Shown here piece after piece: positions 59,059 through 64,000 of a DNA stretch of 64,000 nucleotides. The translations under genes were made by a program, and so were the position numbers. Each line of letters begins with the position of its first letter. The stretch's first letter is position 1. Source of the stretch: G051903925 sp051903925 (GTDB taxonomy: Bacteria > Pseudomonadota > Alphaproteobacteria > Zavarziniales > Zavarziniaceae). The stretch is taken from the NCBI RefSeq assembly GCF_051903925.1, contig NZ_CP173678.1, positions 4,402,001-4,466,000 on the forward strand, given 5' to 3'. The notes below the pieces were generated by a model. The model was not told the origin of the DNA, searched no databases, and saw only the letters and a list, made by a program, of their open reading frames with translations.

Positions 59059-60627
59059 CTATTGTGTCTGCGTCATCGTCCAATCCAGGCGGTAGGGGCT
59101 GTTGGGACGGACCTGGTCGTTGTAGCCCTGGATCTGCGGCGCCCAGTATTCGCCCCGGGCCGTGCCCAGGCCGCCGGTGATGCGATAGCCGTTGTTGCCA
59201 TTCACAAGCTTCGCCCCCACCAGCCGGCCGGCGGCGTCGACCCCACCTGACAGCGTCCAGTAGTCGCGGCCGATCAGCACCTGCCCAGTGAACCGATTGT
59301 CCTGCACCTGCACGCTGACCGGCACTTCGGTCTTGGACTTGGCGAAGGTGGACAGGACCAAGGTCCCCGACCACACCGCGGCCCCACCGACCGCCGGCTG
59401 CGGCGGGGGCACCAGCATCGCCGTCTGCTGCGGCGGTTGCTGTTGCCGGGCTGCCGCCTGTTGCGCCGCCTGTTGGGCCGCTGCCTGCTGGGCCGCCGCA
59501 TCGGCCTGCTGTTCGGCCAGGGCAACGCGCGCCTCCTCCAGCGCCTGCTGCTGGCGCTGGACCTCCTGCTCGCGCGTCGCCATCTCCTGGCGCCGGCGTT
59601 CCGCCTCGGCCGCAGCCGCCTGCTGAGCCGCCTGGCCCTGGCTGGACACCACGGGCCGCGCCGCCTGGCTGCCGCCGCGGCCCAGCTGGTCGCGCCGCAC
59701 CTTGGCCAGGGCCACGAAATTGCCGCGCGGGAACTGGGTCACATAGGCGTCGAAGTCGGCCGGGTTGGTGCTGTCCTTGATCGCGTTCCAGAAGGCCAGC
59801 TCGATCTGCGGGTCGGGCGTCGACGGGACCGCGGGCGTCGGCGGCACGACGACGACCGTCTGCGCGTTGAAGAAGAAATCTGCCGTCAGCGACGAGGATT
59901 CCCAGGGGACCTGCTGCTGGCCCGTCGCCTGCAGGACCGAGATTCGCGTCTTGCGGAACACGTCCTCCAGCGAGGCGCCGGGAACCTGCATCTCCCGCGC
60001 GAGGGCGGAGGCATAGGGACTGTTGTTCTGCGCCCCGTCGACGGCGACGCCGCCGGGCGCCGTCGAATAGGCGACGAGCGAGCCGCGCGGCGCATCCATC
60101 CGCGCCAGGCCGGTACCCGACGAGCGCACGCTGCGCTGGGGCAGCGGATTGTTGCGGCATGCGTCCAGCACCACGATGTTGACGCGGTTCCCGGCATACT
60201 CCATCTGCGCCAGGACCCAGGCGGCGTTCACCGCCTCCACCTCGACGTCGGCCTCGGACTGGAGCTGTGCCTTGGCCGGGATCAGGTAGTTCTCGCCGCG
60301 CACCTGGATGCCGTGGCCGGCATAGAAGAACAGGCCGACCGTGTCCTGGCCCGCCATGCGCAAGCTTTCGCCGAATTGGAGGATCGCGCGTTTCATCGCG
60401 CGCTGGTCGGCGTCGGTGACGGTGGTCACCGTGAAGCCCAGGCCCTTGAGCGTCCGTTCGATCAGCTTGGCGTCATTGACCGGGTTGGGCAGGTTGCCCA
60501 GTGAGCCATAGGTCGAATTGCCGATGACCAGGGCCACCCGCTTCTCTGCCCAGGCCGGCGCGGCATGGACCGCCATGGCCAGGGTCGCAGCCAGGAAAAG
60601 GCCGAGAATGCGGCTCCAGCGGGACAT
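59059..60627 (-). CDS. Secreted caspase-like (C14) protein with Gln-rich coiled coil
   Basis: A 522-residue exported protein. MSRWSRILGLFLAATLAMAV is the signal peptide, cleaved near PAWAEK. The caspase domain (about 29-250) starts RVALVIGNSTYGSLGNLPNP and has FFYAGHG (His105) and VLDACRNNP (Cys157), the full dyad. A 60-residue segment links to a Gln/Ala-rich coiled coil (about 335-415, for example RRRQEMATREQEVQRQQQAL). The C-terminal ~100 residues form a beta-rich domain (GTLVLSTFAKSKTEVPVSVQ, DYWTLSGGVDAAGRLVG) with no name known to me. GGAG precedes ATG 60627. It is the second caspase of this window. Confidence 0.9.
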   Translation of the reverse strand: MSRWSRILGLFLAATLAMAVHAAPAWAEKRVALVIGNSTYGSLGNLPNPVNDAKLIERTLKGLGFTVTTVTDADQRAMKRAILQFGESLRMAGQDTVGLFFYAGHGIQVRGENYLIPAKAQLQSEADVEVEAVNAAWVLAQMEYAGNRVNIVVLDACRNNPLPQRSVRSSGTGLARMDAPRGSLVAYSTAPGGVAVDGAQNNSPYASALAREMQVPGASLEDVFRKTRISVLQATGQQQVPWESSSLTADFFFNAQTVVVVPPTPAVPSTPDPQIELAFWNAIKDSTNPADFDAYVTQFPRGNFVALAKVRRDQLGRGGSQAARPVVSSQGQAAQQAAAAEAERRRQEMATREQEVQRQQQALEEARVALAEQQADAAAQQAAAQQAAQQAAARQQQPPQQTAMLVPPPQPAVGGAAVWSGTLVLSTFAKSKTEVPVSVQVQDNRFTGQVLIGRDYWTLSGGVDAAGRLVGAKLVNGNNGYRITGGLGTARGEYWAPQIQGYNDQVRPNSPYRLDWTMTQTQ

Positions 60628-60865
60628 CAATCGCTCCTCGAATACACGCATCAGTGTCCGGGACCCGTCGGCAATGCCCCCTTTGGCCCAGATAAGCGAG
60701 CAGACACGGTGGGCGTCGTCCGTCGTCTTCGGACAGACATGAGATGTATACTATCTCTGTGACCGTCAATTTTGCATGCGCCTTGGTGTAGCCCTGGTCA
60801 CAGATGCCAAGGCCGGTTGGTTACGGCGGTCACAGTCTGCACGCTGTCGCAGAAGGAGTAGGGGC

Positions 60866-61732
60866 ATGATGGACCTGGACGAAGAACTGCAGCGCCTGGC
60901 TTCCCAGGCGATGAGCCGCCGCAGCCTGCTGGCCACGGGGATCGCGGTCGGCTTCACCCTGGCGGCGGGTCCCGTCGCCGCCAGCGCCATCGCCACCAGC
61001 GCCGACGGCCTGGTCGCCGGCCCGATCACGATCGACACCGGCACGGGCGAGCTGCCGGCCTATCGCGCCCGGCCCGCGGGGGACGGCCCCTTTCCCATCG
61101 TCCTGGTGGTGCAGGAAATCTTTGGCGTCCACGCCTATATCCAGGATGTCTGCCGCCGTCTGGCGCACCAGGGCTATTGCGCGGTCGCGACCGAGCTGTT
61201 CGCGCGCCAGGGCGATGTGTCGGGCATGACCGACATCGACGCCATCCGCGCGATCGTGGCCAAGGTGCCGGACGAGCAGGTGATGGCCGACCTGGACGCG
61301 ACCGTGGTGCAGGCGGGCCTCAGCGAGCACGGCGACGCCAGCCGCCTGGGCATCCTTGGCTTCTGCTGGGGTGGTCGCATCGTGTGGCTCTACGCCGCCC
61401 ATGCCGCGGCACTGGATGCGGGCGTTGCCTTCTATGGGCGGCTGAAGGGGACCCCCGATCCGCTGCACCCCAAGTCGCCGCTGGACCTGGCGGGCGAGAT
61501 GAAGGCGCCCGTCCTTGGCCTGTATGGCGGCCAGGACGAAGGCATCCCGGTCAGCGACGTCGAAGCCATGGATGCGGCCCTGAAGGCGGCGGGCAAGCAG
61601 GCGGAATTCCAGATCTTCCCCAATGCCGCGCATGGCTTCCATGCCGACTACCGCGCTGCCTACGACCCCGATGCGGCGGCCGACGCCTTCTCACGCGCGG
61701 TCAACTGGCTGAAGACGCACGGCGCGGGCTGA
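60866..61732 (+). CDS. Exported dienelactone hydrolase-family protein
   Basis: A 288-residue alpha/beta hydrolase. The N terminus has SRRSLLATGIAVGFTLAAG, a twin-arginine-like signal. The DLH domain includes VVQEIFGVHAYIQDV, the nucleophile in GFCWGG (Cys167), Asp in YGGQDEGIP and His in AAHGFHADY. DLH enzymes open lactone rings such as dienelactone in aromatic degradation, though many DLH-like proteins have other ester substrates. ATG 60866 is preceded by AGGAG. It is divergent from the caspase gene (238 bases apart) and converges on glpK. Confidence 0.88.
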   Translation: MMDLDEELQRLASQAMSRRSLLATGIAVGFTLAAGPVAASAIATSADGLVAGPITIDTGTGELPAYRARPAGDGPFPIVLVVQEIFGVHAYIQDVCRRLAHQGYCAVATELFARQGDVSGMTDIDAIRAIVAKVPDEQVMADLDATVVQAGLSEHGDASRLGILGFCWGGRIVWLYAAHAAALDAGVAFYGRLKGTPDPLHPKSPLDLAGEMKAPVLGLYGGQDEGIPVSDVEAMDAALKAAGKQAEFQIFPNAAHGFHADYRAAYDPDAAADAFSRAVNWLKTHGAG

Positions 61733-61740
61733 CGCCTGGC

Positions 61741-63252
61741 TCAGGCCTGGACGCGGCGGATCGCGTCGTGCCAGGCCGCCCGCCGCGCGTCGCGCTCGTC
61801 CGCCGGCATGGCCGGCTCGAACCGGCGGTCCAGCTGCCAGCGCGCGGCCACCGCGTCCGTTGTGTCGAACAGGCCAGCCCCCAGCCCGGCCATGGCGGCG
61901 GCGCCAAAGGCAGTCGTCTCGGTCACGCGGGGGCGCTCGATCACCAGGCCCGTCAGGTCCGCCAGGATCTGCATGGCCAGTCCGTTGGCCACCATCCCGC
62001 CGTCGACACGGAGCGTGTCCGGCATCGGCAGGCCATGGGCGGCCAGGTCCGCGGCAAAGGCCTCGATCAGGTCCCAGGTCTGGAAGGCATTGGCCTCCAG
62101 CGTGGCGCGCGCCAGTTCGGGTACGCCGGTGTCCCGCGTCAGCCCGAACATCGCCCCCCGGGCTCCCGCGTTCCAGTAGGGCGCGCCAAGGCCGGTGAAG
62201 GCCGGCACCAGGACGACCTGGGACTGGGGATTGGCCTGGGCCGCCAAGCCTTCGATATCGGGTGAGGCCGGGAACAGCTTCAACCCGTCGCGCAGCCATT
62301 GCACGGCGGCACCTGCCACGAAGATCGAGCCTTCGAGCGCATAGGCTGGCTGCCCTGCGATCCGCCAGGCGACGGTGCCCAGCAGCTGGTGCGCTGACCG
62401 CACCAGCGTCTCGCCGGTATTGGCGACGACGAAGCAGCCGGTGCCATAGGTCGCCTTGATCCGGCCGGGCGCCAGGCATGCCTGGCCGAACGCCGCCGCC
62501 TGCTGGTCGCCAGCCAGGGCGCGGATCGGAATGGCGGCACCGAACAGAGCGGGATCGCAGGCACCGAAGTCCCCGACCGTATCCCTGACCTGGGGCAGGA
62601 GGCCGGCCGGCACGTCCAGCAGGTGGAGAAGCTCGGGATCCCAGGCCTGCCGGCGGACGTCGAAGAGCAAGGTGCGCGACGCATTGGTCGCGTCGGTCGC
62701 ATGGACCCGGCCGCCCGTCAGGCGCCACAGCAGGAAGGAATCGATCGTACCGAAGGCCAGCGCGCCGCGCGCCGCCGCGTCCCGCGCGCCGTCCACATGG
62801 TCCAGCAGCCAGGCGATCTTGGTGCCAGAGAAATAGGGGTCGATCACCAGGCCGGTGCGCTCCGCGACCAGGGGGCCTGCCCCCTGCCCCCGCAGCCGCT
62901 CGCACAGGGCGGCGGTGCGGCGGTCCTGCCAGACGATGGCGGGCGCCACGGGACGACCGGTGGCGCGGTCCCACAGCACGGTCGTCTCACGCTGGTTGGT
63001 GATCCCGATCGCGGCGATCGCGGCAGGGTCCACGCCGAAGCGGGCGATGAGGCTGCGCACGACGAAGAGGCTCGCCTGCCAGATCTCGTCCGCGTCGTGC
63101 TCGACCCAGCCATCTGCGGGATAGGACTGCGTGAGGTCGCGCCGCACCTCGCCCAGAGGCTGAAGGCCCGCGTCATAGAGCACGGCGCGCGTGCTGGTCG
63201 TGCCCTGGTCGATGGCCAGGATGTAGCTGCCTTGCGCGGTCGCGTTGGTCAT
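61741..63252 (-). CDS. glpK: Glycerol kinase
   Basis: A 503-residue FGGY-family kinase that makes sn-glycerol 3-phosphate from glycerol and ATP. The N-terminal ILAIDQGTTSTRAVLYD is the phosphate-binding loop; AIGITNQRETTVLWDRATG and PAIVWQDRR are family signatures. YFSGTKIAWLLDHV and the C-terminal VDGGMVANGLAMQILADL complete the two domains, so length and motifs are full. AGGA lies six bases before ATG 63252. No glpF or glpD is in the window. Confidence 0.96.
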   Translation of the reverse strand: MTNATAQGSYILAIDQGTTSTRAVLYDAGLQPLGEVRRDLTQSYPADGWVEHDADEIWQASLFVVRSLIARFGVDPAAIAAIGITNQRETTVLWDRATGRPVAPAIVWQDRRTAALCERLRGQGAGPLVAERTGLVIDPYFSGTKIAWLLDHVDGARDAAARGALAFGTIDSFLLWRLTGGRVHATDATNASRTLLFDVRRQAWDPELLHLLDVPAGLLPQVRDTVGDFGACDPALFGAAIPIRALAGDQQAAAFGQACLAPGRIKATYGTGCFVVANTGETLVRSAHQLLGTVAWRIAGQPAYALEGSIFVAGAAVQWLRDGLKLFPASPDIEGLAAQANPQSQVVLVPAFTGLGAPYWNAGARGAMFGLTRDTGVPELARATLEANAFQTWDLIEAFAADLAAHGLPMPDTLRVDGGMVANGLAMQILADLTGLVIERPRVTETTAFGAAAMAGLGAGLFDTTDAVAARWQLDRRFEPAMPADERDARRAAWHDAIRRVQA

Positions 63253-63413
63253 TGCGATCCTCCCCCGCACAGGCTTGCGATCGGCGGACCGCGTGGTCAA
63301 GGGCTACGCGCGCAGCGGGTGCATGGAGCCATCGATGCCAGATACCGGGAATTGTGCATCGCAAGCGCACCTGTTAACTGGCCCTTAAGTCCGTTTCCCG
63401 CCTTCTATGGGGC

Positions 63414-64000
63414 ATGGAAACCATCGCCTCTCACCGAAGCAAGGAGCGGTCGGCAGAAGACCTGCTGCTGCTTGCGCGGCGCAAGAATCAGGCGGGGCGT
63501 CGGGAGTTGTTCACGCTGGTGTCGGAGCTCTTCGAAGAGGAGCACAAGACGCTGAACCAGCGCGAGCGGGTCCTGATGCACGACATCCTGCGCCAGCTCA
63601 GTCACGATGTCGAAATGGCCGTCCGCGTCCGCCTGGCGGAAAAGCTGGCGAACAGCATCGACGCGCCGCACGAATTGATCGTCCTGCTGGCGAACGACAG
63701 GATCGAGGTGGCGCATCCGATCCTGCTGGAAAGCAAGGTGCTGAAGGACGCCGATCTGATCGAGATCGTGCAGCAGCGCACCTACCAGCATCAGTTGACC
63801 ATCGCGATGCGCAAGGACCTGTCCGAGGACGTGTCCCAGGCCCTGGTCGATACCGGCGACGAGGATGTGATCGTCGCCCTGCTGGACAATCCGGACGCAC
63901 GCATCACTCAGGACACCCTGGCCTATCTGGTCGAGCAGTCCGAGCGTGTCGACCGTTTCCAGAATCCCCTGGTCCACCGCCCCGAACTGCCGGCGGCGAT
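63414..64000 (+). CDS. DUF2336 domain protein (5' part)
   Basis: The gene runs off the window; about 195 residues are present. From ATG 63414 the protein begins METIASHRSKERSAEDLLLL and continues with paired helices such as RVRLAEKLANSIDAPHELI and LANDRIEVAHPILLES, the HEAT-like repeats of DUF2336. The family is largely restricted to alphaproteobacteria and has no established activity; some members act near stress or motility systems. It is divergent from glpK, 161 bases between the start codons. Confidence 0.8.
   Translation, partial: METIASHRSKERSAEDLLLLARRKNQAGRRELFTLVSELFEEEHKTLNQRERVLMHDILRQLSHDVEMAVRVRLAEKLANSIDAPHELIVLLANDRIEVAHPILLESKVLKDADLIEIVQQRTYQHQLTIAMRKDLSEDVSQALVDTGDEDVIVALLDNPDARITQDTLAYLVEQSERVDRFQNPLVHRPELPAA

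Overview
The window is GC-rich chromosomal DNA from an alphaproteobacterium. The lineage call rests on the TPR protein-bamB-der run, a phasin with putative PhaR-type operators, cytosolic PAS chemoreceptors, a DUF2336 protein and the general codon use. A Rhodospirillales-like organism is my guess, but no marker here fixes the genus. I see no phage genes, transposases, CRISPR arrays, tRNAs or rRNAs. The only strongly atypical base composition is a short AT-rich block near 41.45-41.94 kb.

Layout. 0-4 kb: tail of an acyl-CoA carboxylase beta subunit, a nitronate monooxygenase-like flavoprotein, an atypical SDR overlapping a DsbA/HCCA-isomerase-like protein, and an alpha/beta hydrolase. 4-12.4 kb: an SbmA/YddA-type ABC exporter, a glycine-zipper/SH3 lipoprotein, a secreted WD40-caspase protein and a PAS-GGDEF(degenerate)-EAL protein. 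12.4-17 kb: a DSD1-type PLP enzyme, a HIT protein, and an operon of PepSY protein, cytochrome b561-like protein, response regulator and histidine kinase. 17-28 kb: a phosphonate monoester hydrolase/sulfatase-like enzyme, a soluble double-PAS chemoreceptor, a phasin with candidate operators, a lipoprotein, a D-Ala-D-Ala carboxypeptidase with SPOR domain, a DUF3047 protein, an ArsC/YffB-like protein, a plant-type nicotinamidase-like hydrolase, and an amine oxidase fused to a cyclic-nucleotide-binding domain.

28-41 kb: an alpha/beta hydrolase-fold protein without its nucleophile, DUF2332, SDR, methylmalonyl-CoA epimerase, a three-gene outer-membrane uptake cluster (DUF2946, DJ-1/PfpI, TonB receptor), a MaoC-type hydratase overlapping a large hybrid histidine kinase, a divergent single-domain response regulator and another SDR. 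41-47 kb: an MNT nucleotidyltransferase next to a probable HEPN remnant and AT-rich foreign sequence, then a degradative-looking cluster (two paralogous acyl-CoA dehydrogenases, MBL-fold hydrolase, SnoaL-like protein, phytanoyl-CoA dioxygenase-like protein). 47-64 kb: a GT-C membrane protein, der-bamB-TPR, panB, rpsU, a class V aminotransferase, a catalytically degenerate Lnt-like membrane protein with a very long disordered tail, rlpA, a second caspase-like protein, dienelactone hydrolase, glpK and the start of a DUF2336 protein.

Two dispersed intergenic palindromic repeat families occur: two copies of a CCCTCTCCC/GGGAGAGGG type and four copies of a CCTCATCCTGAGG type. The most interesting items are the amine oxidase-CNB fusion, the two caspase-like proteins, the Lnt pseudo-enzyme with its tail, the eroded HEPN/MNT locus, and the phasin promoter flanked by inverted-repeat operators.
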